Of a stretch of 64,000 nt of DNA, positions 12,447 through 26,078 are shown piece by piece (the stretch's first letter is position 1; every line of letters starts with the position of its first letter). Position numbers and translations under genes: made by a program. The stretch spans positions 57,599,551 to 57,663,550 of the forward strand of contig JAZBQD010000030.1 in assembly GCA_036583965.1 (NCBI GenBank), in the 5' to 3' direction. The DNA comes from Prunella strophiata (Eukaryota > Chordata > Aves > Passeriformes > Prunellidae). Under the pieces are notes generated by a model. It made no database searches, was not told where the DNA came from, and saw nothing but the letters and a program-made list of their open reading frames with translations.

Positions 12447-15400
12447 TACATTATTGTACACAACCCTTTCTTCCACAGTCTTACAATACAAGAAACAAAA
12501 CCTGAGCATTCTAACATTAATGTGAAGTACTGAAGAAGTACATGAGAGTCCACTGCTACTTTCCTGTTGTGGGACTAGAGCATTTTCCATATCTCTGGTC
12601 TGGACACACTCTGGCTTCATTTTGTCAGCATGGTGGAATGAGACTTCGATGCACAACAGACATTCAGCACACACCAAAGAAAAATCTTCATGCAGTGGTG
12701 GAGGTGGAGCTGGAGTGAGCTCTATTAGATCTACACAGAGCACGTGCCCACGAGAGCCAAACCCTGGACATACATCACGAGCTCTAAAATCTCAGTCTGT
12801 GCATGACTGAATAACTACCTCCAGTGAAAATCTGTTAGGGTTGCATTTTAATCCCTGTTCCTGAAATATCACTTAGTGATGCAAAATCAGATGTCTGTAG
12901 AGAATCCTACTCTATAGGTTTGGTGGGTACCAGTGGAGGAGATACATTCACATGTAATTATAATTTTTTTTGTTTAAATTCTTTCTCGTTATCATAATCC
13001 TAATCATATTAACTGGTTTTTGAAGATATTTTTCAGCATCAAGAGAGTGATTCCCTATGTCTTTCTTCTGATATGACCTCTCAGACAGGTGAATTCAACT
13101 GAGTAGTATGAATGCTCATTTTACTTATCATAAAAGCAACATAAAGCATCCACATAAAGTAGCTTTGACAGAAAAGCTTTTATAGAGAATAAAAGAAAAA
13201 CATAGACAAATATTTATTTGCATTATTTAATGGACTTGCTTTGGCCATGATCTCTGTTCTTTGTTATTTGCTCTCCATGTTAATTTGAACAAGCAGATTT
13301 TATTGGAACAAATGCTCACAGAAAATGAAGTTAAAAGTCATGAGAATTTGCAGAAGCCAAACATTTAATTCAGACAAAAATTATCATTATGGGAATGCTT
13401 TCTCACTTTGTGACAGATCACAATAAATCACACAGAACAGCTCTACAAAACAAGGCAATATATAGGACTGATTTGAAATCACAAGTTTGAAAGAATAAAT
13501 ACATTTAATACATTCACATTCAAAGACATGACTTGTCTGATAGAAAACATAAAACCCAGAGCTAACATTCAAGACATTGCATGGAATTCATAGAAGAGAA
13601 TTAAATTAGTTTAAAAAAATTCTGCTTAACATAAACTTAAAAGGAAAACTGCATTTTAGACTGTTTTTTCTGTACAGCTTAAAATGTTTTATTTCTACTC
13701 ATTTCACCACAAGATGTGAAAGCTCTAAGCTGAATTCTGAGCTCCAAGTTTTCTGTTGCTAGTTGATATATTTCAGACAGGAGAGTATATTTTGATTTTG
13801 GAATGAAAAAAACTTAATAGTCAATATTCCTCAGTAAGTTTGGTATTTTTGTCAGGGAAAAAAAAAAACCAAAAACAAGCAAGTAAAGTCCACCAAAACA
13901 AAAATTGCAAACCAAAGAGTCAGAAATAGCTGTAATGAGAAGAATGTCCTTTGAAACTGCTATCTTGCTTTCTTTGTCAGTATTTTTATAAGCAGACCAA
14001 GCTTCTCTCTTGTCAAGTTTTCCCCTTGAGTAGGAGAGCTGATGAGTATTGATTCAGTTCACAAATATAGGTTTGTGGTGCTGAAAAATTAAACCTTGTC
14101 ATTTAGTACAATCCAATTCTGTGATATATTTTTTTATATTTTTTTTTCAGAGTAAATTATTTTCTATGAAGTTATCTAGACAATATCTAAACATTTCATC
14201 CTAGCAAGAAAGGAATAATAACAGTATCAGTAAAAGGAAAATAGTGTATTTTGATAGTTTTATGCTTCCCGTAAAACATCTTTTTACAGCTCTTTTCAAG
14301 GTCTCTTTATACTTTAAATTCTCCAAATAATTCTTATGTGGGTTTTATTTAATTTTATTTCTGTCAGCTCTGGACCTCCACAGAAAAGCTGGCACAGAAC
14401 CATATACACACAATTCATACCCATGAAAATGATGGAAACAAATTGCTATTGATTATGCCTGATCTCTGAAACTGACTAATTCCCCTCTTTAAGAGTGGTG
14501 GAAAACAGTCTCCTGAACTGACCAGATTACTGACTCACATATAAACATGAACTGGCTAGCTAACCAAATACCTGCATAGAAGATGTGTCTGTAACTCAGG
14601 CTTTGTTTTTGTTGTTGCTACTTCTTTATTTTTTAAGCAAGAAATAAATTAATTTAGCCATGTTTTTGTTGTCATGTAACATATCCTATTTTATACCAGT
14701 GAAAATTTTGAAGATCATGCAACTTATAGATAACATGTGCATTAAGTAACTTAACATTGTAAGCAGGAGGAAATTAGATATTTTTTGAGCTTTCTGACTT
14801 GATTAGAGTGGAAGTGAAATGTGTGAGTTTTAATTCTATGCTTTCTATCCATACAGGAGTTTGGTTTTGAGATGTGATTTTTTTTTTAATGGTAGTATTT
14901 GTTGAAGTGACATTGGATTTGCTAGATGTTCCAATGATTTGATGTGTTTATAGTTCTCATCTCTTGTTGTGCACCTGCAGGCAGCATGTAATTGGAACAC
15001 ACATTTTGATCTTTAGGACTTTTTCTATATCTCAAGATTGGATTATCTGTTTATTTGCTATTGATGTATTTAGCTTTTAAGGACTCTATTTTTCCTTTTC
15101 TTTTGGTGACTTGCTGTTAACTCATGAAGACTCTATAGTTACAACAGCCAGACTCCTGCAATTCAGACTTGAAGCATCTGAAACAGGGCACAGTCACTCA
15201 GTAGAAATCCACGTTTAAAAAGTGGTGTTCTAGGAGCAGCAATTATCTTTGCATGATTACCTCCTAACCTGCTAAATGGCTAGTTCAGATCTCCTGCTGT
15301 CAGTAAACAACCAGGGGCTGATTAACAGTCTTCTTATCATTCCAAATCCCTTTGATGTATGCTGTGCTACTTTTGACCTCTTTTTTCAATGCTATGTGTG

Positions 15401-18400
15401 TTTCTGGAGTAGGTTACCAATTTCAGTAGTGGAAAGAAGAGAGTAATTCAGCGTGCCTGACCTAAAATGGAATATCCCAACTGAATACGAAAGATTCACT
15501 GTCTTACCTGATGTTATTTTTTAAACCCTTTTCCAACCCCCACGATATACTTGTGAATAATATGTGAATCCCTAAACCTATTTTTATTTCCTTTTTCCTT
15601 TAAGCCATGTAAATATTTATAACAGAGCACACACTGACACTATTACAAGTAGAAAACAGGCATAACATGTCCATAACCCTGGAAACAGAATAATGTTTTT
15701 CATGTTGCTTAAATAGTACCTTAGCTTTACTTCTAAGACAATTGCATTGCAAAGCTTATAAGTATCCAGTTCAATTTGTTTGCTACCTAGATGATTATGG
15801 AATGTGTAAGTTGTCTCTCATGAAGTAAATTAAAATAATCAATTAACTTTGCATTATTCACCAAAGGGCTTATAGGCTGTATAACCTCTGGTTAGTAATA
15901 TAGTTTCTGTACCAATGACCTACATGGATTTTTTTTCTCCCTTTTCTCCAGTCTTCTGCACCTGTTGTTCTGATAGTGGCCTTCAGTTCAGTGAGAACTT
16001 GATAAAAAATTGAGTTGCTGTTGACAACTATTGAGACAAGAAGTTAGCAGCAGAGTTTGATAACAATTGTGTAAGAATATCCAGAGCAACTGGAATGAGG
16101 AAAGCAAAAGTACATCTGAAGTTCTTCAATGGTTTATGCACACCTCAAGGACAGCTTATAAATAATAAACTCTATTGATTTTATGTGAAACAGAGGTAGC
16201 CCAGAACCTCTTCATCTGAAAAGCATTCAACTCTTTAAAAGGACAGATCTTTACTGCTACTCTTTATTCAGAGTCCTACTCAGTTTCATCTGATGCTTTG
16301 AAGTGATCCTAAGGACATAAGAAATGGTGGGTGAAGCTGGCCCAGCTTCATTCAGCCCAGGAGATGTTATATAGGAGAAGCATGAAAGTCTAGCCATTTT
16401 TTGAAGTCCATTCTCCTTGCATTCTCTCAGCATGCCACTGTGAGAGGTGTTGAAAAGAACATCTGTGCCCAGTTCTTTCAATAATCACTTAAAATCTGCA
16501 GGCATGGAAAGCATGGTGGCAGCTGTAGAGAGTACCGTACATCTCCAATGAGGAAAACATGAAGAAATAGTATACCTTCTGTTACTCCTGTTACACTGGA
16601 AGGGAAAAGACAAAATTTCCTGAGTAGAAAGCAACAGAATGACTCTCAGAATTCCAGCTCCCAGCCACAGGCTGCAGCTCTATTCGCACAGCAGGGTATG
16701 TCAGTGCCATCTTATACCATTATACCATGAGGCCTGCCTCTAACTGATCAAGTGAATTTTAATCAAGTTAAAATGAGGTTCTTATCTACTAAACAATGAA
16801 GACAGAATAAAGAATACTTAAACAAATAATGCAAATTGCATGCAATTAAGAACCAGAATGAAACAACTCGTTGGTGATTGTCCTTTTTCTGGCATGGTAT
16901 TAACATTCATAACTGGAACAAAATTGTCTGGGCAGGAGACAAAGTTCTTCACAGTGTGGTAAAAAATATGGTATGAGTTGAGAATCTTCATGGGTTTGAA
17001 TGAAGGGCACATTTTTTGAACTTGCTTTCTTTGACATAAACACAGAGCAACATTGGGAGGGAAACATTAAAAAAAAAAAGGAAAACTAAGGTGGAGAAGA
17101 CGGAGGAACAGCCCCAAAGGATACATAAATATACTTTTCAGAATAAAATACTACATTGCGTACTATTCATTGTGAGACAATGAAAGTATAGCTTGATAGT
17201 CAATAGTATAATTCCTTATAGACAATATCCTGGGTATATAGCCAGATGATTAAGCAGTTAAGTTCTGCTTAGATCAAGCACAAATTTTGCAAAACTCTTT
17301 TGCATGTCTTTCATTGAAAGATTTTCTTTATGCATTTCTTACTCTCTGAGTCTCTGAAAAATCCATAACTTTCTTCATCTTCTCAGTAAGAAATATAAGC
17401 TATAAATTTCACATTACAGATTAGTAGAATTTGTTCCTAAATTTCTCTCTTGCTTCAGGTGAGTTAAATTCTCCTCTTTCTATGTTTCTATGGATAATCT
17501 TTCTAATGTGGTCTTCCCAACTGTTATTCAGTCTTAATTTTACATTGTCACCTGCTTCTTGTCTTGGAGAGGGAAATTACTTTCCAGTAGACCGAAATTT
17601 GTGTTGTTCTCTCTGTAGTATAAAAAGTAACTATTCTTCAGAGGTTGTAATAATATCTTTTGGGTCCAAAGCACAAAATATTGCAATGAGTCAATGAGTC
17701 AATAAGAGTTTTTCAGACAAAGAAGCATATACATGGCTATTAGATTATATTGGTGAAATAACAGTTCTTGTAGGTGAATGAATCCTCTGCTGTAGATAAG
17801 ATGCCAAAGAATGTCTTAGTAGCTAAATTGTCATAACAAAACTCCAGAATTCTTCTTAGTAATTTCTGATAGTTTTCACCATGATCCTTATTTTACCTGA
17901 ATATTTGAAAATTAAACTTTGAAATAGAACTTCAGGTAACCACTAATTTTTCACGCATGTTAGGATTTTGTTTGTAATTACATAAAGTCAGAAATAACTT
18001 GAAACTCTGAGTTGACTGAAAACAGAAATGCCATAAGCTCTTCTGTGCTAGTTGCAACTGGGGTATATTGATAGGGTGGTTTACTGTAAAAAGTAGGTCA
18101 TCAATACACAGGTGTAGTTAGAAAATTAAGGTTCAGGGACAGATATTGACAGACTGAGAAGGAATAGTAGAGACTAGATAGAAATATAAGTGTTTACAGA
18201 AAAATGAGTAGAGCTGAATCCTAAGAAAAATGCTACAGGTTTTTAAAGGAGACTAAGAAAGAACCTTATTCCCAAATGAAAACAAAAACCTGAGTGTAGA
18301 TGTTGCTATTAGATTAGGATTAGGATTTCCTAGATGAACAATTAATAAACTCCACAAATATTACTTTACTGCCTGACATAAACATGAAATGCAAACAGGT

Positions 18401-21400
18401 GTCTTACCACGACAGTTTATTTTTTGTTCCATAAACCCAAAGCAGACTCATACTACAACAACCTTCTTCTCCTGGCAGATGTATGCATCATGTTTCCAAA
18501 GCCTCTCTATTTTTTCTTAATGTAGGAGAAAAAGGCTGAAAAATTCTAAAAAATGTATTCTCAGTGCCTAAGATGTGCAAAACGTAAGCTTATGGCAAAA
18601 GAAAAGGTTAAAAAACAGAAAGGGAAAATAACAGATAATTTTCTCCCCCTCTATAAATAAGAGGAACAACAAGAAAACAGGAAGGAAGAAACCTAAGGGG
18701 AAGAAGAAATTAAGAACATGAGATAAAAAGAGAGCAGAATGTGAGTGACACACATCAACATTTCTGGAGTTAATAACTCAGGACACCCTTATGTGGTCTG
18801 TATGTCTATGTTATGTATTCTCTCCTCTGATGCTTCATGTATACAAGCTGAGCTAATAAATGTCATGACTGTAGGATTGCTTTGATACTCATGCAGAAAG
18901 AGAATTCTCCATTCCTTCCATTTCAACTATCCACTTTTACTTTTTGGCCAAAACTAACCTAAATAACAGCTTATTACTGTCCCAAACAGTAGCTGACAGA
19001 TTATGTATGTTACTGAGCTTTTTTTTCCCTATGAATATCTGGGAGTGGAAAACATTTCTAGATAGTTATGAGGCCACATCTTGATGTTTTTGTTCTTTTT
19101 CTATAAACTGTGTTAACTTAATTGACTACTGAGGATGACATAATCCTGGTAGACCCACACTGAACACAATTAACCTGAGAGTATGGCACAAACTGCCTTG
19201 TCTTGCTGTTGATTCTAATTTGAAAAACAGAACCTCTTTGGCATGATTTTCAAAAGTGACCTCTATGTTTCAGTTATCTGTGCATGTTTAGTTGGGGACA
19301 AGACTTTAGGCTTATCTTTTATTTTCTGAATATTCTTTTAATTCTGAACATCAAATCCTTTAAAGTTTCTCTTGTTGGAGACTCAGAATTGCCAGGTGTT
19401 TTTGTAAACTGTGGCCCTACTCTCAGTAGATATTCACTAAGCCCAAGTTATCATCATTCCTTCTAGCTTTGTGGTCACAAAATAAAATTGGTATGACCTA
19501 GTTCTTACAAATGTGGCACTTGAGATTTACACCCTCTGTAGAACTGTCTTTGTACAAAAGAAAAGCACATCCAAGATGGATATTTCTGTCAGGGAACTTT
19601 TGTGACTGGCAACAATTTGGGGAGGGTTATAGGATTTCTCTGTTTGTTATTATATTTTATACCTTTTTATTGTTTTTTCTTATTTTGTTACCTATTACTT
19701 CTATTTAAAAAAGACAAAGTCAGAGCGATTACAAGGTAAAATACTGCTTGACTCATCCTCTGCAGTAATGTCATTAGGGACTGAAATGGCAGCTTTAACA
19801 CAGAAATCTTCATTTCCTCCTGACACTGAGCCACACTACACCTGCCAGTCTCCCAATAGTCAGTTTTCTTGCTTCTTTTTTTAAAACTAAGCTGAAGCAT
19901 CTAATTAAGTTTAAAATAGAATGGCCCTGGGAAGAACTCTTCTGAAAGCTGCAGTAGAGATAGCAGCTCATCTTCACTGGGGGCTAAGAATCACAATACC
20001 ATGTTCTTTCATGAAATCATGAGAGTTTTATGTGAGCAAAAGTGAGACTTTTGCAAAGTCAGCCAGCACAAAGCAGCCATACAACTAAAGAAAATAATTT
20101 GATATACATACTGTGGAGAAAGTAACTTTGGGGGAGAATGAGTGCCAGGTAAAATGCAAGTGGATGTATGAACAGTATTTGTGCTGGCATGGAGTTCCTA
20201 GGCTTGGTTTGGCAACAATGTGGTTAAAGGGAGAAGAAAAATGGTTTAATAGGGCTCAGTACCATTTTCTGAAAGTTTCATCTTGACTTAGTGGCAATAT
20301 CACCACTGTAGTTATCACAGTTGGTGTAAAATTCTAGGCCCTTTTTACAAAGAAGCCTTCTCCATGAGAAAATGTTAGGGCCCAGAGGCATAAGCTGGGA
20401 TGAGGAATTTTTGGTTGAGCTTGTGCATGAACTACAAAAATCAGTTTCAACTGCATCCAAAAGGCCTGATCCTCAATGCCTGCAAAACCATTTGAATTTA
20501 TTAACTTCAGTCAGCAGCTCACTGAGGATGAGATTGTGATTTTGAGATACAGGCCAAAACCAATGAACACTATGTCTCAAAACTATAGTAGAAGAAAGCC
20601 CTAGTAATGCAAATCCCTTTCCTTCAGCTCTGCCTTATATCTAGTGAATGAAAATAGCAATTTTTTGTGTTATATATTGTTTTCTTCACATTTTTCAGCT
20701 GTATTTGCTAAGTAGAATAAAATCACTTTTACTTCTAATAGGCTAATATTTGATTTTCATAAAACAAAGATGTTATAGCACACAGAGTACTTTTAAAGCA
20801 TCATACAAAAAGAGAATACTTGATCCCAAAATACCTGTCTATTCAAGTGTTGATTTTGTTGAAACTACAAGTGTTATGCTCCCTGGAATTTTTTATTTTC
20901 TTTATTATTATTTTTTGCATAGCCAGGGACATTGAACAAATCAACAGGTGCTTAGAAAATCCTTTGGAGTTAAAAACAATTCACTTCTTTTTGCAATAGG
21001 CCTAGAAAAAAAAAAAAACAAACAAAAAACAAACCACTTTTTTCCCCTGAAATTTAACCTGGTATAGAGAAAAAGTACTTAGTAGTAAGAAGAGGAAGCA
21101 TAATCAAATACCAGTTATCCAGTTCCTCCCTTTAAGTCTGGATATTTGTATTAATATAAGATATATGTAGTGTTTGATATTTCTTCACAAAGATAGCATC
21201 TCTAAGTGTATGGGAATAATATCTACCAGTTACAAGGTCTGTTGGGTGTAGAGGAACTGTTCATTGGCAAAGTTGTAATCTCTTTGGTTCCTCAGGTAGC
21301 TTTATTAAAAGCTAAAGTGTCCTCCTTTTCTACTCCACAACTATATCAATGATCAAGCATTATTCAGAGAATATAGAGGAAAGATAAATATATACTTTGG

Positions 21401-23231
21401 AGTGAATGCCAAGAAACAACCTTATTAAATCTTAGTCTTGCAGGTATCTTATTAAATCATAGTTTTCCAGGATAGTACCAGCAATAAACAGCAAGCGGGG
21501 TGGGGAAATGGTGTTTGTAACATTTAGAAACTATCAAGATAAAATCTGCTTTGACAACAACAGACCTGCTTAATTGCTTTGAAGAGCTATACTTGTAAAA
21601 GACAGAAAAGGTACAATTTAAAATTATATTCCCAACATAGACATGTTCAAGAATCTTTACAGGAAGGTGATCTCCCAGCACATGATAACCTGCTCTAATC
21701 TGTAAAATCTCTATTAAAAAGACAGTCATCTTGCCTGTGTAATATAAATGTCATCTTGGCAGAAAATAGCAATTTCTTTTTGAAGTGTTTTCCTGAAAAA
21801 AAATTTAAAATTTTAAGCATGAAATATGGAAATGCTAAGGGGAAAATCCCCCAGTGCAATAACTACTAGGTTCTTAGCACCTAATTTAGAGACTGGGGTA
21901 CAGGATAGATGCAGCTGTCCAACATTATTTCAGACTCTGTGGTTTTGACATTCATATTTCAAGTTTAAAACTAGTAAATTATTACCCACATAGAGAAATT
22001 AATTTCCTATTTTTTTTTTTCAAATACTCTCTCCTTAGAATCCTTTCTCCCTACTGTCTAGATACTTGTCATTAGTTCTTTCTCCTGTGTTGGCAATTGA
22101 CGATGGTGACAGCAACATTTCCACTGCCAATATCTCCTTCTTTCAGTGTTTTCTCTTCCTTTTTCTTCATAAGAGAGGACTGGGAAATGAGCAGAAGAGA
22201 GAATGATATATATAACATAACAACAGAATGTTCTGTTTTCCTTACATCTACTCATGACTTACAGCAATATTATAGACTTCTCTTCTTATGATAGGATTTT
22301 TTTTTTTTTTTTTTTAATAATTCTGCCACCCAGAGAGAGGTATTGTAAGTGGTTTTTTTCCCCATATTTGTGCCTAGGCACAAAAGTAAATTCTAGGGGT
22401 ATGTTTAGGAAATGTACTACCAGAACACTATTAATAACGAATGTTGGGTGTTTAGAGGGAAAAAAGGCATGGTAACTACTCCCAGAGGCTGCTATTAAGA
22501 TTTTCTTTAACAAAGCATCTCACCTGGAGAGCTTTCAAATGAATTCCTAGAACTAGCAATCTTTCCTTAGCAATTTCTCTTGTAGGAAATACAGACATTA
22601 TATACCACCAAAAAGGTAAACTTTTTAAAATTATGTTTGCTTATTATTCTCTATGCCATTCTCCTTTTAGTTTCAACAAGTTTTCTGGAAAATACTTCTT
22701 GTGTGGGAGGTGCCCCTCACATCAGTGTGCTATCAATGTTTACACCCCTGGAGCACTGAACTTCATGATGATCCAGCTCAGATCAGCCAGGTGCTGCCCT
22801 AGATAGCAGTCTTTCCCTGTGGGCACACCCTGGTTTGTAATGTAGGCATGCAACCTACTTTAAAAATTCCCACCCACATACACAGAAACACTGATGGAGT
22901 TAGCCTTTTCCTTGCTGAAAGCAAGACTTTTAGGAAATACCCTCACTGGAGTATTCACATTTCTACTTGATAAGCAAATCAGTAACAGGGGAGCCTGTAA
23001 TTTGGTTTTGTGTGACCTAGCTTTCAGATATGCAGCCAGTAATGTTTTTGTTGTTTATGTTCAGGTTTTGAGGGTTTTTTTTTACTATACAGTAACTATT
23101 CTATGATTCTATTTTATTAAGCAAACCTCCTCCTCATTGGAATATTCCTCTTCATAAACTTTCCAAAAGGCAACACAGTTTAACCAATGTAGAAATTTGT
23201 AGTCCTTTATGGATCATTTATAAAGAAGTGG
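12444..23231. other. Long unique-looking non-coding block
   Basis: Nearly 11 kb without a recognisable gene, RNA or mobile element. The open frames are at most about 90 codons, and none shows a domain, a signal peptide followed by a plausible mature region, or a convincing exon setting. Small simple tracts occur, for example A/C-rich sequence near 21008-21035 and T runs near 22010 and 22294-22316. A CR1-like terminal satellite motif at 23097-23115 (TATTCTATGATTCTAT plus A/T) has no CR1 body attached. Confidence 0.55.
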
Positions 23232-23236
23232 TATGA
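23232..23236. repeat. Target-site duplication TATGA, left copy
   Basis: Perfect 5-bp match to 24233-24237, placed exactly at the LTR boundaries inferred independently from the family ends. Confidence 0.8.
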
Positions 23237-24232
23237 TATGGTGGGCTAACTCTGGCTGTATGCCAGATGCCCACCAGCAGCCATTCCATCAGTACCCTCC
23301 TCAACCTGAGAAGTGAGAAAAAAAAGTCCAAGAGGCTCATAGGATAAGAACAGAGAAAGATCATTCACCAATTAATGTCATGTGCAAGACAGACTACACT
23401 TGGGGATATCAGTTTAATTTATTACAAATCAAGTCAGAATAAGATAACGAGAAATAAAAACAAATTTTGAAAAAACCCAAATTTCCCTTCAATCCCTCCC
23501 TTTCTTCCAGGATTAACTTCACTTCCAATTTTCTCTACTTCCCCAGTGGTGCTGGGGCACAGAGAATGGGGTCTGTGGTCAATCCATCACATGTCAGTCT
23601 CTGCTCCTCCTTCCTCCTCACGCTCTTCCCCTGCTCCAGCATGGGGTCTCTCCCACATGAGACAGTCCCTCAACAAGTTCTCCACTATGAGTCCTCCCCA
23701 CAGGCTGCAGTTCTTCAGGCAGATCATCCACAGGGTCCCAAATCCTGCCAGCAAACCTGCTCCTGTGTCAGCTCCTCTCTTCATGGGGCCACAGCTCCTG
23801 CCCACAGCTGTTACAGCCTCTATTAGGCACTTCCATCCTGTTCCAGTATGAGGTCATATATGGGCTGCAGGTATATCTCTGCTCCACCACAGACTTCCAC
23901 TGGGCTGCAGGAAGACAGCAGGAGCTGTAGGGAAATGTGCTGCATTGCCTGCAGCACCTCCTGACGCTGGTGTCTTCAGAATTATTTCTCTCATATAGTC
24001 TCACTCTTCTTTTTAGCTGCAGTTGTGCAGTCATTGTCCCCCTTAAATATGTTCTATCCCAGAGGTGTTACCTCTGTCTCTGATGGGTCCAGCCTCAGCC
24101 AGCCATGGATCTGTCTTGGCACTGGGTTGCATGGACTCTGTTAGACACAGGGGAAGCTTCTGACAGATTCTCACAGAAGCCACCCCTGTAGCCCTCCATG
24201 TTTCCAAAACCTTTCTATGCAAACCCAATACA
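23237..24232 (-). mobile_element. Solo LTR, ERVL-like songbird family (copy 1)
   Basis: A long terminal repeat of about 996 bases reading on the minus strand. Its 5' end is TGTATTGGGTTTGCAT and its 3' end was probably CACCACA (now CACCATA, one base changed). A TATA-like TATTTAAGG lies at 24041-24050 (complement), and AATAAA on the minus strand corresponds to TTTATT at 23418-23423. Its middle has degenerate, roughly 50-base units around CTGCAG and CTCC. Identical 5-bp direct repeats TATGA flank it at 23232-23236 and 24233-24237, as expected for an ERVL-type target duplication. No retroviral coding sequence lies beside it, so it is a solo LTR left by recombination between two LTRs. It is clearly homologous to the element at 51751-52788. 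The precise family name was not verified. Confidence 0.85.
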
Positions 24233-24237
24233 TATGA
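24233..24237. repeat. Target-site duplication TATGA, right copy
   Basis: Perfect match to 23232-23236. It immediately follows the complement of the LTR start (TGTATTGG). Confidence 0.8.
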
Positions 24238-24295
24238 CTAGGAAAATGTTTAAAGATCACATATAGAGCAGAACACAGAACTCTCTTCCTGGAGT

Positions 24296-24440
24296 TTTAT
24301 TTAGAAAAATGAACATAAGAAAACAAACAAACAAACAAACCCAAAAAAGAAAAAACAAAACAAAACAAAAAAAAAACCAAACACAAAGCAAAACCAAAAC
24401 AAAACCAGAAAAATAATAAAAATAAACCACAAAACACAAC
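24296..24440. repeat. A/C-rich low-complexity tract
   Basis: Over 140 bases dominated by A with AAAC and CAAAA units on the plus strand. On the minus strand it reads as T/G-rich DNA and produces hydrophobic Phe/Leu/Val frames at 24257-24500, which are artefacts of composition. It lies just outside the solo LTR, separated by about 60 bases. Confidence 0.85.
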
Positions 24441-26078
24441 ACCCATATGAAAGGCTAAAGGAGACTTTGATCCTAGATTGCAGAGTACATAGTCAACCAA
24501 AATGTAATAGTAATGTGATTCTTGTACTACATGTAAATAAAAATGCTTTAAAACTTCTTACATAAATCTGTGGGAATTGTTGAACCTGAAATTATGTTTC
24601 AGGATAAAATTTAAACTTTAGCTCTGCTGGCAGTAAGAAAAAGGCCTGAAAAATGGCAGTAGCTTAAGCAGGACATAGGTAGTATATAGGCACTCAATGC
24701 TTCTGACCTCCCTACAAAGCAGTGAATTTCCCTCTACATCATTAATCCTATATAATCCAAATCTCTGTAACAATGCCAATTTTATTGTTTTGATCATTTT
24801 CTTGGCAGCAGTGTTAGAACTGGTTAGCTACAAATTACTCTGACTGAGCCTTTAAACATGAATATGTTTATGAACTATAAATTATGTTCAAAGACATGTC
24901 ACTCCTGCCTTTCCAGAACTAGACAAAGTTCATTAAACTGTACATAATATGGTGCTAATGCAATTTCCTTTGATGTCAATAGAGAAAAAACATTGGGCCT
25001 GTGCTCATTGCACTGGTAGGGATTTTGATGAACTGGGAGAACAGACTGACTGCTGTAGTGCTAGAATGTCTTTCCATGAATTCCAGGGCAAATCAGTAAG
25101 AGAAGCAGCATGTCGTGTAAGTTCTGAGTCAAGAAATGTGCATATTTGGTGTAGTTAGGCTTAACTACTTAGTTTAATCCTGGAGAAAAATGAAAGATGG
25201 TGGTGGTCCAGTGGGAAACTCATGCCATCTTAGTCTGATGTGCTCATTACTGCCTTTATAGACTGTGGGAAAAAAAAAAAAAAAAAAAAAAAAAAGCTAA
25301 ACATTTCAGTATTAATTTAATCTAATCAGTTTTGGATGTTTTCTTTAGAATGCTATAATATTTGCCACAGATAAGCATGTTTCTTTCCATTGGAGAAGCT
25401 TTCTGCAGATGTGTAAACCCAGTATCGTAGACCTTTACCAGTGAGATTCTCAATGCTCCTGTTGGCAAAGGTAGAGAAGCCTTCACTCAGCTGACTTGTG
25501 TTGCAGATTCTGACAGGTGACTCTCAGCCTGTGAGGAGACAACCTGTGGAGCAGGGTGCTCTGAGTTGTCCTGGTAGAGCCAGGAACTGAGCAGCTACCC
25601 AATCTGGTGTTGGCGCATCCATTGGTACAGAATTTGAGGCTGTGTATAGATTACTGATTTAAATAATAATTTAAGGTCATAGTCAATTGGTAGCTGTGAT
25701 CATCAACACTGCCTGAAGGCTATATCAAGACACATGGATCTTTTAGTTAGAAAACATAGGTGGAGGACAAGATACTTATGCTTGAAAAGAAATTGTTAAG
25801 AAACCAGGTCCCATTTATAAAAAAGTAGGTTATATAGAAGTATTTTTTTCTCAATCATCTCTATGATTTTTTTTTTTTTTCAAATACCTATCTAAAAAGA
25901 AGAGAAGGTACTATATCCTTTCCTTCCTTTGTACTCCTGTGGTGGAAAAATATCTATTGTAATATGCAGTTTCTGGACATATTCTTGCGTATGGGGTTCC
26001 AGATCTTGTCTAGGAGAAAAAGTTGATTTAGGAATTATGCTAATTATATTTATAGTAATTTATTTTGTTAATTCAAGA
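24441..26078. other. Non-coding interval with a poly(A) tract
   Basis: No gene or mobile element recognised. A run of 26 A occurs at 25270-25295 and a T run near 25866-25880. The stretch 25440-25620 is less AT-rich but matches no family that I know. Confidence 0.6.
25270..25295. repeat. Poly(A) tract, 26 bases
   Basis: Uninterrupted A run following GACTGTGGG. No AATAAA or retrocopy body is evident upstream, so it is treated as a simple homopolymer. Confidence 0.9.

Noticed and set aside
12363..12743. 126-codon minus-strand frame ending in poly-asparagine
   Set aside because: The Asn run is the (ATT)n repeat, and the upstream part matches no known protein.
18308..18328. Telomere-like GGATTA repeats
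   Set aside because: Only about two to three units, and not the vertebrate TTAGGG hexamer in array.
23097..23115. CR1-like terminal satellite (TTCTATGATTCTAT)
   Set aside because: No CR1 3' body precedes it, and the motif alone is too short to call an insertion.
23467..24228. Several overlapping frames of up to about 119 codons on both strands
   Set aside because: All lie within the solo LTR, and no retroviral protein motif is present.
24257..24500. Hydrophobic, membrane-like frames
   Set aside because: They result from reading the A/C-rich tract on the minus strand. The Phe/Leu content is compositional.
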